From the NCBI RefSeq assembly GCF_029870955.1, contig NZ_PGFQ01000003.1, positions 62,001-126,000 of the forward strand: a DNA stretch of 64,000 bases, written 5' to 3'. A program made the position numbers and the translations under genes. This document shows positions 37,048 to 46,133 of the stretch, one piece after another (the first letter of the stretch is position 1; every line of letters begins with the position of its first letter). This DNA comes from Sulfitobacter faviae. GTDB lineage: Bacteria > Pseudomonadota > Alphaproteobacteria > Rhodobacterales > Rhodobacteraceae. The notes beneath the pieces were generated by a model. The model was not told where the DNA came from and did no database searches. It worked only from the letters and a program-made list of their open reading frames with translations.

Positions 37048-39059
37048 CTATCGAGCAACCAGATTTTCACCACCGTCCTCTCGCAGCATCGCTTCCATGT
37101 CGTCCAAGCCATCGACGGCGGAGCGCATCTGCGCCTCATTTACTACGCTCGCTGCCTCTGCATCGGCGACCTGGCTCCCAAAATCCATCTCCATCTGACG
37201 CTGTTCCTCGGCGATGACGGCTTGAACGACGGGCGAGGTTTTCTTTGGAACGCCGTCAGTTTGTCGTGACAGTTGCCCCCAGACGCCTGAGCTGAGTTTT
37301 CCACGACGGCTTCAGGTCCACTTGGTCCGTTCGCAGGCGGCGTCATCGGCATGGCGCGCACACTCAGCGGCAGCTTACCCTGCGACCCACCTCCCCCCGG
37401 CTTCGGAAACGGCAACTCTCCCGTCTGTGCCGCATGGATCGCCTTGAACAGCCGATCGTCAAAATATTGGATCCGCTTCGCGCGGACCGGCATCTGGGCA
37501 TCGATGACCATGACGATCTCGTCGAGCGGTAGGCGGCGCGCCTCATCCTCGGGCAGGAGAGAGCTTTCTTCGGTCCGGGTGGACTGGCTGCGTCCTTCAA
37601 AGGGGTTCTTGCCGATGGACTGGGAGCGCGTGACGACGGTCTTCGTGGTCTTACCGACCGCCTTGCTCAGCTCTTCGACGGTCTTCTCATCCGAGGGCGT
37701 GAGATAGAGCTTCACGCCCGCATTGCCCTGCAGCGCGCGACGGGTGTTCTCGCCGTAGATTTCATCGAGGGCGGGGATGGTTTGGGTGACCACGGCTAGG
37801 TGACCACGATAGGTCCGCAGGGTCTCGATGCTCTCGACCACGATGGGCATCTTGCCCAAGCGATTGAACTCGTCGAGCATGATCATCACCGGCCAGGGCT
37901 CATCCGGCCCGGGATCCTTCTCCTGCATCGCCGACAGCAGATCAGAGAAGAAGAGCCGGATCAGCGGCGCGAGGGGTTTGACCATCAGAGGCTGGACCAC
38001 GAGATAGACCGAGAAGGGCTTCTTGCGGATTGTCCGGAAATCAAAGTCCGAGACCGCTGTCGCCTCATCGATCGCCGGGTTCTGCCATTGATCCAGTCCC
38101 GAGGTCATCAGAAGCGAGACATAAGAAGTCAGCGTATCGTTGTTGGTCGAGGCCAACCGGGTGAAGATCAGCTTGGCGGCCCGGTTGTCCACCTCGTGGC
38201 CCCGCGCGAAGTATTCCTTCTGCTTGTTCCCGCCCGAGGCCGCGATGCGATAGATCTCGCCCAAGGTCGGGCGCTTGCGCTGGAAGGCCAACAGGCCTGC
38301 CGCCACGAAGAGATCGATCCCGCCTTTGAGGAGGCCCTGCACCCGGTCGTTGTCGCTTTGCAAAAAGAGCGTCGCCAAGAGCTGCAATTCCATCTGCTGG
38401 CGGGCAGGATCTTTCAGTTGATAGATGCGCAAGAGCGGGTTGTAGCGATGCGTGCGCTTGCCCTCCCAATCGGTGGGGGCAAAGCGATAGACCTTGTCGC
38501 CTTGGGCTGCGCGGTGTCGGGCCGTGGCCTCAAAGCACTCGCCCTTCACATCGAGCGTCACGGCGGAGCCTTGCCAGGTCAGCAGGTTCGGAATGACAAA
38601 GCCCGTGGTCTTGCCACGGCCCGTGGGCGCCACGATCAGCGCATGGGGGAAGACCTTGGAGCAAATGTAATTGGCGCGGGAGCCGGGCGGCCCAAGTTTG
38701 CCGAGGATGAACCCGGTCCCGGGCGCCCCGAAGAACCCGTTGGCCTTCATCTCGCGCGCGGTCTGCCAATGGGTCTGGCCAAAGCGTGTGAGGGCGGACC
38801 CTGAGAGGGCGAGGCTCAGCATCAGGCCGGCGGCGGCGAAGCTGCCGACGATCAGGTGAATAAGTTGCGCGTCCTCCGGGCGGCGATCGAGGATCGCCAG
38901 ATAGTTCTGCGCGATATAGGCAAAATCGATCTCGGCCCCGAAGCCGAGATCCTGGTAGGTCAGCACCGCCGAGGCAATGGTATAGCCCATGGCCCCTGTC
39001 ACCAGCGTCACGAGCAGGGCGCCCGTGGCGATCCGCGCTTTTCCCATGGAGGCGCTCAA
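37048..39059 (-). pseudogene. virD4: VirD4 coupling protein, C-terminal frameshift
   Basis: This is a hexameric coupling ATPase that brings the relaxase-DNA complex to the channel. It has N-terminal membrane helices (ALLVTLVTGAMGYTIASAVL and LIVGSFAAAGLMLSLALSG), Walker A LIVAPTGRGKTTGFVIPNLL near residue 150, and Walker B PVMIMLDEFNRLGKMP near 400. In a five-base run (plus strand C 37276-37280) one base is missing. The given frame ends at 37143 with an unlikely basic tail. With six, it reads SGGQLSRQTDGVPKKTSPVV, then an acidic tail ending at 37048. The ATPase core is whole in either version. Confidence 0.85.
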
Positions 39060-41395
39060 TGGACCTGTCCCCGCTCGGTCTCGCCATCCACGTCTGTCGC
39101 GCGGTGTTTTTCATACTCGGCGTCGGCAAGTTCGTCGACCACCTGGCGCAAGGCCTCGGTGTTGGCCGTCGCCGCATTGGATTGCAGGTAGACCTTGGCG
39201 ACATAGAGCCGGTCGAGACGGTCCTCGAGAACCTTGTCCAGCGCATCGGCATCGCCGGATGTGAGCCGGCCCAATTGGCGGTCATCCAGTACCCGCGCGA
39301 TCTCGCCGCGGAAGGCGTCCCGCTCCGCCTCGGTCTCGAAGGGCGCGGACAACTCCCCCGCCCGCTCATGGTCCAGGACACGCGCAATCTCGTCTGCAAG
39401 GCGGTCGGCACGGTCAGACAGCGAAGCAGTTTCATCGCGGGCTGCGAGGGGTGTGTCGCGCGTTCCAGACCCAAGCCCGTCGCGCAACTCGTTTTCGCGG
39501 CGGACCTGATTGATGACCTCCGTGTCACGTATCTCGACGACGGCCGCATAGGTGGCGCCAAGCCCGCGGGCGAGGTGGGACGGCATGTCCGGATAGCGCG
39601 CGCGCAAGTCATCCGTGACAGCATCGGCAACAGGAGTGCGGGCATCGCGACCCTCCATGATCCGGTCGACCTCGCGGGTGATCTCGCTGGCGCGGGCCGC
39701 ATCGGTGATGGTCTCCCTGTAGGGCTCAGACCGGTCAATCACATCGCCAGGGCGTGCGAGCAGATCCGGGTGTGCCTCGAGATACGCGCGCTGCTCCGTC
39801 TCGATCCGGCGCTCCGCCCGTGAGACAACCTCCCAGTCCCGGTCCTCGATCTGCTGCGCTGTCAGACCCTCGGCGCGCATCTCCTGACGGATTGTCCCTT
39901 CCATCGCCCGCACCGCGTCCTCGTGATAATGGAACCGCTCGCTGATCGGTTCCGCTTCCACGACGCCGTCCCGGCGCAGCACGTTTTCCCGTTCCAGAAG
40001 CGTGCCAAGCGCGACATGCACGTCATTCAGGATGTCGCGCGCCTGTTCCAGATCAGCGCGGCGTTCGAGGTTCAGATCGCGCGCCTCGGCCACCTTGGAG
40101 AGGTCATCGGCGATCCATTGATGCTCGAGCGCAGCATTTGAGGCGCCCGTCTCGATCCGGGCCACCACTTCCGATGTGCTGATCCCGGTGCCCCGCAGGG
40201 CCGCGTCGATCCGCGACCGCAGTCGCGGCTCTGCGAGGCGTTCGAGCTGGCTCTCTTGGATGTTTGCCTCTGAGTAGACCCCACCCTCCGACGGCACCTC
40301 AGACAACGTGCTCGAACGCAATCCGAGCGGCTGCATGTGCTGGACCTGCGTCTGGATCTCGATGAGGCGTTTTTCCAGCACGGGACGTTCCGAGTCAGAC
40401 TTCTCGGCGATCATGCCCTGCACCCGCGCGAGCTTTTCCGCATAGAGACTTCTCAGATCCTCGAAACTTTGATCTTCGGCCATATACACATCTCCTGTTC
40501 GGTCCACCTGCCCGCCATGCGCCAGCACCTCGCCCGCGCGGAAGAGTGCCGCGGCAATATCCTCGCGGGCCTCCCGGGAGGCTTCCGCGGCAAGCGAATG
40601 GTAGACGGTTCTGGTGTTAGCGATCTCCGCCAGCGTCCGGATCAGGTCCTGTCCCACGCGTTCGCGCTCGCGGGGCGCGCGCCCCTCTTCTTTCGCGGCG
40701 TAGACCTCGCTGGTCCGGGCTGGGTAATGTACAGCCCCGCGATCCACCCGCCGCGTGGCCTCCAGGCGCACGCCGTACTTCTCCGCCTCCTCGACCATGG
40801 CGAGGCGGAAGTCGTCATAGTTGAAGCGATGGGTGCGCCCGAGGAAGAAGAACTCGCCTTCTTGCGACCGGCGGTTCAACACCAGATGCGCATGGGGGTG
40901 ATCGCGATCCTCATGCACCGCGATGATGTAGTCGAAATGCCCCTCATCGCTCTGGAAGAACCGTTCGGCCACATCCGTCGCGATGTCGCGCACATCCTCC
41001 CCGCGCGTGCCCACGGGAAAGGACATGAGCATATGGGTGGTCTGTCCCAGCTTGGGTTTGAAGCCCGCGTCCCACCGCTTGGCAAAGCGTTCGGTGAGGT
41101 CCTTGATGTCACCCGCCTCGAGCTTCGTCTTGCCATCGAGGAACCCGCTACTGTCCACGATATGGGTGGACTTGGTGGTGAGGTAATCGAGCTGATTCAT
41201 CAGCTGCGTTTTGGTGTGCGTGCCCCCGCCCCGGATCGCCTTGAAGACCGCTGGCCGGTGCCCGGCTGCCGCGCGCACAAGCTGGCTCTGCTTGGCGACA
41301 TGCAGCCCCTGCATCGAGCCCCTTATCCGGCTCCAGCCGTCCCGGAAAACCTCCCCGGTGACCGCGTCAACCGCATCATTCAGCCGCATGGGCAA
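39056..41395 (-). CDS. VirD2-like relaxase with long C-terminal region
   Basis: This is a 779-residue DNA relaxase that nicks oriT and is carried with the transferred strand. The N-terminal relaxase domain shows QLDYLTTKSTHIVDSSG with a candidate nucleophile Tyr, THMLMSFPVGT, and the three-His metal site in VHEDRDHPHAHLVLNRR near residue 165. The remainder (about residues 230-779) is a charged, helical region rich in Glu and Arg. It overlaps virD4 by four bases and mobC by 20, so the three are one operon. The frame is intact. Confidence 0.88.
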   Translation of the reverse strand: MPMRLNDAVDAVTGEVFRDGWSRIRGSMQGLHVAKQSQLVRAAAGHRPAVFKAIRGGGTHTKTQLMNQLDYLTTKSTHIVDSSGFLDGKTKLEAGDIKDLTERFAKRWDAGFKPKLGQTTHMLMSFPVGTRGEDVRDIATDVAERFFQSDEGHFDYIIAVHEDRDHPHAHLVLNRRSQEGEFFFLGRTHRFNYDDFRLAMVEEAEKYGVRLEATRRVDRGAVHYPARTSEVYAAKEEGRAPRERERVGQDLIRTLAEIANTRTVYHSLAAEASREAREDIAAALFRAGEVLAHGGQVDRTGDVYMAEDQSFEDLRSLYAEKLARVQGMIAEKSDSERPVLEKRLIEIQTQVQHMQPLGLRSSTLSEVPSEGGVYSEANIQESQLERLAEPRLRSRIDAALRGTGISTSEVVARIETGASNAALEHQWIADDLSKVAEARDLNLERRADLEQARDILNDVHVALGTLLERENVLRRDGVVEAEPISERFHYHEDAVRAMEGTIRQEMRAEGLTAQQIEDRDWEVVSRAERRIETEQRAYLEAHPDLLARPGDVIDRSEPYRETITDAARASEITREVDRIMEGRDARTPVADAVTDDLRARYPDMPSHLARGLGATYAAVVEIRDTEVINQVRRENELRDGLGSGTRDTPLAARDETASLSDRADRLADEIARVLDHERAGELSAPFETEAERDAFRGEIARVLDDRQLGRLTSGDADALDKVLEDRLDRLYVAKVYLQSNAATANTEALRQVVDELADAEYEKHRATDVDGETERGQVH

Positions 41396-41969
41396 ACTCC
41401 CTTAGCGCGGCCGTAGCCTCGAGCTGCATCGCGTCGCGACGACGGCGCAGGAGCAGATCGATCTCGTCAGCGGAATCGAGGATGAACCGCGCCAGCACGC
41501 GCATCTGCGCAAGGCGCAGTTCGGTGAACTCGGCACTCATGCCGCCATTCGCCCCCTGCCGCTGCCGGTTGGCCCGCGTCATCTGCTTGGCGATCTGCGC
41601 GACCCCGTTGCCGACCTCGTGCAGCGAGGCGCGGTAGCGCGCCATCTCTGCTGCCATCTGCGCGTCCGGAACGAACACCCCACCTGCCGCCTGAATGAGC
41701 CGCCGCAGCCCCTCGGCCCTGCTCTCGATCCCCGCCTTCGCCAACACCTCGTCGAGCGCCTCAAGCTCCGCAGCCGTGACCTTCACACTGACCGCTGAGA
41801 CCGGAATTGCGGCATCCGTCTGGCGCTCGGCATCGGCTTTGAGCGTGTACTGGATCGCCCGCGGCGACACACCAAACCGCTCAGCGAGCACCGAGGTGGA
41901 AATGCCTTCCGCAGCCTCGCGAACGATCTCCATGCGCTCCGCATTGATGAGGCGTTTTGAGCGAGACAT
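41376..41969 (-). CDS. mobC: MobC-like relaxosome accessory protein
   Basis: The protein has 197 residues. The N-terminus has a helix-turn-helix-like segment (EGISTSVLAERFGVSPRAIQ). The centre has a ribbon-helix-helix-like part (AVSVKVTAAELEALDEVLAK) followed by the MobC pattern EVGNGVAQIAKQMTRANRQ. MobC binds oriT and helps the relaxase nick it. It is the first gene of the transfer operon. The region upstream holds several palindromes expected of an origin of transfer. Confidence 0.82.
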   Translation of the reverse strand: MSRSKRLINAERMEIVREAAEGISTSVLAERFGVSPRAIQYTLKADAERQTDAAIPVSAVSVKVTAAELEALDEVLAKAGIESRAEGLRRLIQAAGGVFVPDAQMAAEMARYRASLHEVGNGVAQIAKQMTRANRQRQGANGGMSAEFTELRLAQMRVLARFILDSADEIDLLLRRRRDAMQLEATAALREFAHAAE

Positions 41970-42192
41970 GCGAAGAAAGACCCCCTATTTCCTGCCACCT
42001 TCCACCAAGGCTGCCCCTACCTTACGATAATATACCAAGCTGTCAATTATATACTTACGTTGCCTTCAGTCTCAGGCAGCCTTGGTGTCCGCTTCCCCCG
42101 CGGCCCGCAGGGACGCGGCTCTGCCGCCCTCACCACCGGGCGACCCACCTGTCCAATGGGTCCCCTTCCCCAGCACCGCCCGAGGGTCTGGC

Positions 42193-42337
42193 CGAACACG
42201 CATGTGTTCGGACGGAACCGCGGGCGGGCGCAAACCCCACCGACAGGGCGGACAGGCAGGGTCAAGGAGGGCCAGATTTGGCTTGCCAAATCTCTGCCGC
42301 AAAAACCGGGAGGCCCTGGCCGATAGGTTTTTGCGGA
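42193..42337. other. Cluster of perfect palindromes upstream of mobC, probable oriT
   Basis: Three perfect inverted repeats lie within 150 bases: CGAACAC-GCAT-GTGTTCG at 42193-42210, AGATTTGGCTTGCCAAATCT at 42274-42293, and the 11-bp arms CCGCAAAAACC (42297-42307) and GGTTTTTGCGG (42327-42337). Open frames on both strands here look random. The position upstream of mobC and the relaxase, in a 550-base gap, and this density of palindromes fit an origin of transfer. The nick site cannot be named. The AT-rich stretch around 42020-42060 probably holds the mobC promoter. Confidence 0.55.
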
Positions 42338-42520
42338 TGGCCCCCTTGAGGCTGACTGGCCGGTCTGTCGCGGCCTGATCATTCCGGGGGGGGTGCGTCC
42401 GTTGAACGCGCAGCGACCGGAAGCACGGCGAGGTCGCTGCCGGCGATCACCCGCGCCGGTGACGGCATCCCTGGAACAGGGACAGGGCCGCCTGATGGCG
42501 GCCCATCCTCGTCAGAGGAT

Positions 42521-42727
42521 TTAGTCCTGGGGATCCTTCGCGCTCGGCGGGAACATCACCAGCTCCGAGACCGCGACGGGGAAGTCGAGCTTGAGGCTGA
42601 AGAACTCCGAGCCATCCCCGTTACGGGTGTTGCGGAACATCGCACCCACGCGCTGAAAACGGGTGCGCTCCTGGCCATCGGTATCGGTGAACTTGACGGG
42701 GACGGTGGCGACGTAGTGGTTGGTCAT
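42521..42727 (-). CDS. Small conserved element-associated protein
   Basis: This is a 68-residue protein with a strong AAGGAG just before ATG 42727. It alternates strand-like segments (YVATVPVKFTDTDGQERTRF, RVGAMFRNTRNGDGSEFFSL, FPVAVSELVMFPP), suggesting a small beta-barrel similar in style to DUF736 proteins of conjugative elements. No function is known. Confidence 0.6.
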   Translation of the reverse strand: MTNHYVATVPVKFTDTDGQERTRFQRVGAMFRNTRNGDGSEFFSLKLDFPVAVSELVMFPPSAKDPQD

Positions 42728-43254
42728 TTGGGTTACTCCTTATTGCGATGAGGATCACCCAGCACGGGGGCAAGAGGACCGGTCGCAAGCGCAAATGCGG
42801 AGGGTCCGCGGCCCCGCCATGGAAGCCGTATTTGTGCTTGCCGAAGCGTGAGCTGAGGGCACGGACGGGCCGACCCCGTGCGATCCACATCTATGAGCAA
42901 AAAGGAGTGATCCGGATGACCCTTGCCATCACGCCGCAGCCATCCTCCGCCGATTCTGGCCGAGGTGCTGACGGAGCCCGCCCACGTGGATGCGATGTTC
43001 CGAAACACCACCCGAAGGTTGTACAGGTCTTCAGCCTCATGTGCGATGTCTCGACCCCTCGGTTTTGCGCTGCTGACGATGTGCGAGGTGCGCACCATCC
43101 CCAGCCCATACCGATGCGGATGGGCCGCACTCTGACGGGCTGGGTAGAGGGATGACGGTGCTGGATGCCGTGAGCTGCCGATCAAGTGTGACCGATCGCA
43201 CGCGCCATGAGACATGACGAAAGGGCCGCGCCAAGCACGACCCCGTTACGGCCA
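42728..43254. other. Gene-poor stretch with one doubtful minus-strand frame
   Basis: A minus-strand frame at 42733-43215 stops exactly inside the ribosome binding site of the next gene (codons AAG GAG TAA), which could mean coupling, but its composition is not protein-like at the start. EDLYNLRVVFRNIASTWAGS is its most plausible segment, so a degraded gene is possible. I do not call it as a gene. Confidence 0.3.
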
Positions 43255-44304
43255 TCACGCGCCCAAGCTGTCGAGCATCCCCCTGGTATCAGGCATTCGC
43301 TTCAGCGAGTTGCCGATGTGCTCCCGCCAGCGCGGCCCAACCTCCATTGCGGTGGCATAGGCCCGAGCCAGATCATCGGGCCGGTCCTCGGCCATCGCTT
43401 CGATAAGGAAAGCCGCCTGCTCGCGGTCCTTCGCGGATTTCAGGCTCCCTGCCCCATCGCGGCGCCGGTCGGCAATGATCAGTTTGTGGACTGCATAACG
43501 CTCCGGGCGGGGCACCTGCACCAGAACGCCGGATCTATAGATAGCCGCCGCGTGGATCGGCTCAGCGATCAGGAAGTTGAGATAGTTCAATCCTTGGGCG
43601 TTCACGCCCAATGCTGGCAGATCACGGATGGTCTCATCTCCGAACGCCGGTGTGAGAAACTCGACCAACTGGCCGCTGCCACCCTGGGCCCATCGCCATG
43701 TCCGACCTTGGTCAAGAGCTGGCAGAGGATCGAATTTGAGCGCCGAGAACGTCTCGGCAAGACCCGGGTCGACCTGATCCTGCAACGCAACGCTGAGCTT
43801 CTCGAACTGCGCGATGTCGATGTCGCCAGTATTGGCCATACCGCCAATTGGCAGACGGATACCAAGCTCGCCTTCATAGAGGCGAAATGCATTGGTTCCG
43901 ACGATGGTGCCACCCAAACGGAAGGTTCCGGCTGCGGCCATGGCTGACAGGATGGAACCGGTCGCCCGGTCGATGGGCGTCATGCCTTCCGCACGCAAGA
44001 GCCGGACAAGCCGCGACCGTTCCGCCTGCCGATCCTTGGCCGTTGCGCGCAGCTCTTCGATCCGGTCGATGCGCGCGCGCGTCTCGTCGCTGTCTTCGCC
44101 GATATAGATGAACCGCATCTCCGTCCCGACACGGCGAGCGGCATACCAATAAGCCTTATCCCCACGCTCCTTGAGCGTGGGCTTGCCTTCGACACCGGAC
44201 AAGGCGTCGTCCTTCAGAAGACGCACCAGGTCGGTATAGGCGCTCATCGCGATGCTGCTGAGTGGGGTCATGCCTATCATTTCCAAGTTTTGCTTGGCAT
44301 TCAT
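43255..44304 (-). CDS. GSU2403-type nucleotidyltransferase-fold protein
   Basis: The protein has 349 residues from ATG 44304; a second start with MTPLSSIAMSAYTDLVRLL is at 44274. It matches the GSU2403 nucleotidyltransferase-fold family: AYWYAARRVGTEMRFIYIGE, IDRATGSILSAMAAAGTFRL, LGGTIVGTNAFRLYEGELG, TGDIDIAQFEKLS (acidic DxD), and YAVHKLIIADRR. The natural substrate is unknown. A free-standing nucleotidyltransferase inside a mobile element can be part of a defence or toxin module. Nothing nearby is coupled to it. Confidence 0.75.
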   Translation of the reverse strand: MNAKQNLEMIGMTPLSSIAMSAYTDLVRLLKDDALSGVEGKPTLKERGDKAYWYAARRVGTEMRFIYIGEDSDETRARIDRIEELRATAKDRQAERSRLVRLLRAEGMTPIDRATGSILSAMAAAGTFRLGGTIVGTNAFRLYEGELGIRLPIGGMANTGDIDIAQFEKLSVALQDQVDPGLAETFSALKFDPLPALDQGRTWRWAQGGSGQLVEFLTPAFGDETIRDLPALGVNAQGLNYLNFLIAEPIHAAAIYRSGVLVQVPRPERYAVHKLIIADRRRDGAGSLKSAKDREQAAFLIEAMAEDRPDDLARAYATAMEVGPRWREHIGNSLKRMPDTRGMLDSLGA

Positions 44305-44362
44305 ATACCTATCAAAACAGGAAATTGCTAGGCAAAGTGATTTGGAGAACGTCCACACCCAT

Positions 44363-44396
44363 AAAAAACGACGAAAGGGCCGCCCGAAGGCGACCC
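44363..44396 (-). terminator. Terminator after the DUF2493 gene
   Basis: On the minus strand GGGTCGCC-TTCG-GGCGGCCC forms an 8-bp stem (one mismatch) with a TTCG tetraloop. After TTTCGTCG it is followed by a run of six T, about 10 bases beyond the DUF2493 stop. Confidence 0.7.
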
Positions 44397-44403
44397 TCTC
44401 TCT

Positions 44404-45333
44404 TCAATCCTGCGACGCCTTCTTCGCCGGGTCCGCAACCCGCATGACCGTCAGGCCTTTCGCTTCCGCCTTCTGCCCGAGGTTCAGCGCGACCCCGTTG
44501 CCGCCGAAGAGCACAACCCCCGTCGCCGCGAACTTGTCGTCCAGCATTTCGTCGTTGCACTTGAACGGTGCCGCCCGCCCATGCGCGGACCAACGCGGAT
44601 CGAAGCGCGCCTGCGCGACCCCGCGTGCCCGGGCCCATCGTGCCGCGATCATCTCCGCCCCGTGCTTGCCACCTTTGTGGCAGAGGAAGATCTCCTGGTT
44701 GCGGTTCTGCCTGATCCGCTCGCGAACCTTGTCGAGTGTGTTGAAGATCACATCGACATCGGTCCAGTCGGTGGCGCCTGAGACAATCAGGGGCACCCCC
44801 TCGACTTTCGATTTCTCGGCGGTTTCGCGATCATGCTGTTCGAGCAGCTGCCGGGCCTCGAAGACCGCCCCAGTCTCTTGCGCCCGGACACTCGCCCGCG
44901 AGCCTGCCGCCGGGATGAAGGCGTGACCCGTCTCGATCTCGTAGCATTCCGCCGCCGCCTCGCTCATCACCTCGATGGCGCTGACAATCTCGCGCAGCTG
45001 CACAAAGCGCGCCTGCGCCTCTTCGAGTGCGGTCTCGGCGATCTCCGACCCGTCGTGGGACTTTGCCAGCGCGCCGATCTTGTCCGCAGTGCGGTCGACC
45101 TCCTTGCTGAGCGCCACCTTGCGCCGCTGCAGGATCGTGGCGAGCCCATGGGCGAGCGGTTCGATTTCTGCCTCGAGCCCAGTCCCGCGCAGCGAGCCAA
45201 GCAGAGCCTCGAAGCTCTCGCGGATGATGCGGTCGGTCAGGAAGTGATCCTCCGGGATCGGCAGGTGCGCGTCCTTCTCGGTCAGTCCGAAAAGTTCGAT
45301 GGTCTCGTAGGTGTTTGCATTGTCGTAAGCCAT
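44404..45333 (-). CDS. DUF2493 (SLOG-type) domain protein
   Basis: The protein has 309 residues from ATG 45333. The N-terminal half is helical (ALATILQRRKVALSKEVDRT). The C-terminal third is a DUF2493/SLOG Rossmann-like domain: GVPLIVSGATDWTDVDVIFN, QEIFLCHKGGKHGAEMIAAR, and GVVLFGGNGVALNLGQKAEA with a glycine-rich nucleotide loop. Such domains bind nucleotide-derived ligands and are frequent in mobile-element and defence genes. It is transcribed alone and ends at a clear terminator. The longer frame to 45594 is not protein-like. Confidence 0.8.
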   Translation of the reverse strand: MAYDNANTYETIELFGLTEKDAHLPIPEDHFLTDRIIRESFEALLGSLRGTGLEAEIEPLAHGLATILQRRKVALSKEVDRTADKIGALAKSHDGSEIAETALEEAQARFVQLREIVSAIEVMSEAAAECYEIETGHAFIPAAGSRASVRAQETGAVFEARQLLEQHDRETAEKSKVEGVPLIVSGATDWTDVDVIFNTLDKVRERIRQNRNQEIFLCHKGGKHGAEMIAARWARARGVAQARFDPRWSAHGRAAPFKCNDEMLDDKFAATGVVLFGGNGVALNLGQKAEAKGLTVMRVADPAKKASQD

Positions 45334-46133
45334 GTCTGGTCTCCAGTATTCGGTTGTGGAGCCACCACGTGAGTGTGGGGCATGGCCGAATGCCTGGTTT
45401 CCGAATCTGCCCGGGTCAGGGACGGCGCAGCCGCCGGCTTGCCGGGCGCAAAAGTTTTCTGCGTGCAGCACCCGACACATGCGCGCCCTCACACACGGGA
45501 CCGCCCCCTGCCACGGGCACCGCCCTCGCCGAAAAGTTTTGCGATCCTTGACGCGGGCTGATTTGGGGGCCATCCGGAGGATATGCTTCCGCACTCATGT
45601 GTGTGTGTGTTGACGGTAGGTTTGACCGACCTGAGCAGGCAAACGGCCTGACCGGACGCGGGAGACGGATGGAGCGGCGGGATCGTTTTGCCGCGCAAAA
45701 CAGACCAGAGCGCAATCCGGCGGAGCGGCTAGGGAGGGACGTGCTCGCGAGGCGGGCAAACCGGGACGCCAAGCGCAACGCCGCGGTGAGGCCGCATGGC
45801 CGAATGCGCGACGGACCGAAGGGCCGTTCTCCCCTGCGACTTGGCGTACCGAGCAGGAGAGGCAGCAAGGCTCTGGCCGAGGTTGATGTGCAGGGGCTAC
45901 GCTTTAGGCTATACGGATTACTTCTCCAAGCTTGCGACGTGATCGGACAAAAACCGGTCATTCGCTGCAAATGCGAGGCTCTATTCTCAACGTTGTGATA
46001 GCCGGCATTCAATCTGAAAAGCCACAACTGAGACAAACACCTCAAATCGCTCGAATGGACATGTTCATAGCACGCGAAGTCACATGCCAAGAAAGGGGCG
46101 CGCATGGCACCATCGGAGGTATAGGTGAACACC
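45334..46133. other. 800-base non-coding region
   Basis: No convincing gene was seen on either strand. It contains AAAAGTTTT palindromic cores at about 45447 and 45533 and a short GT repeat (TGTGTGTGTGTG) near 45600. The proximal part should hold the DUF2493 promoter (minus). Base composition drops towards the NTPase gene, which starts a segment of lower GC. Confidence 0.4.

Noticed and set aside
42060..42380. Overlapping open frames on both strands
   Set aside because: The composition is that of random GC-rich frames and the region is full of palindromes, which fits oriT better than coding.
42733..43215. A minus-strand gene ending in the ribosome binding site of the small gene at 42727
   Set aside because: The coupling geometry is suggestive, but the first half has a composition typical of non-coding GC-rich DNA, and there is no clear start or family.
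45416..46132. A 238-residue minus-strand frame
   Set aside because: Arg, Ser and Pro-rich without secondary-structure pattern or ribosome binding site. It looks like a shadow of non-coding DNA.
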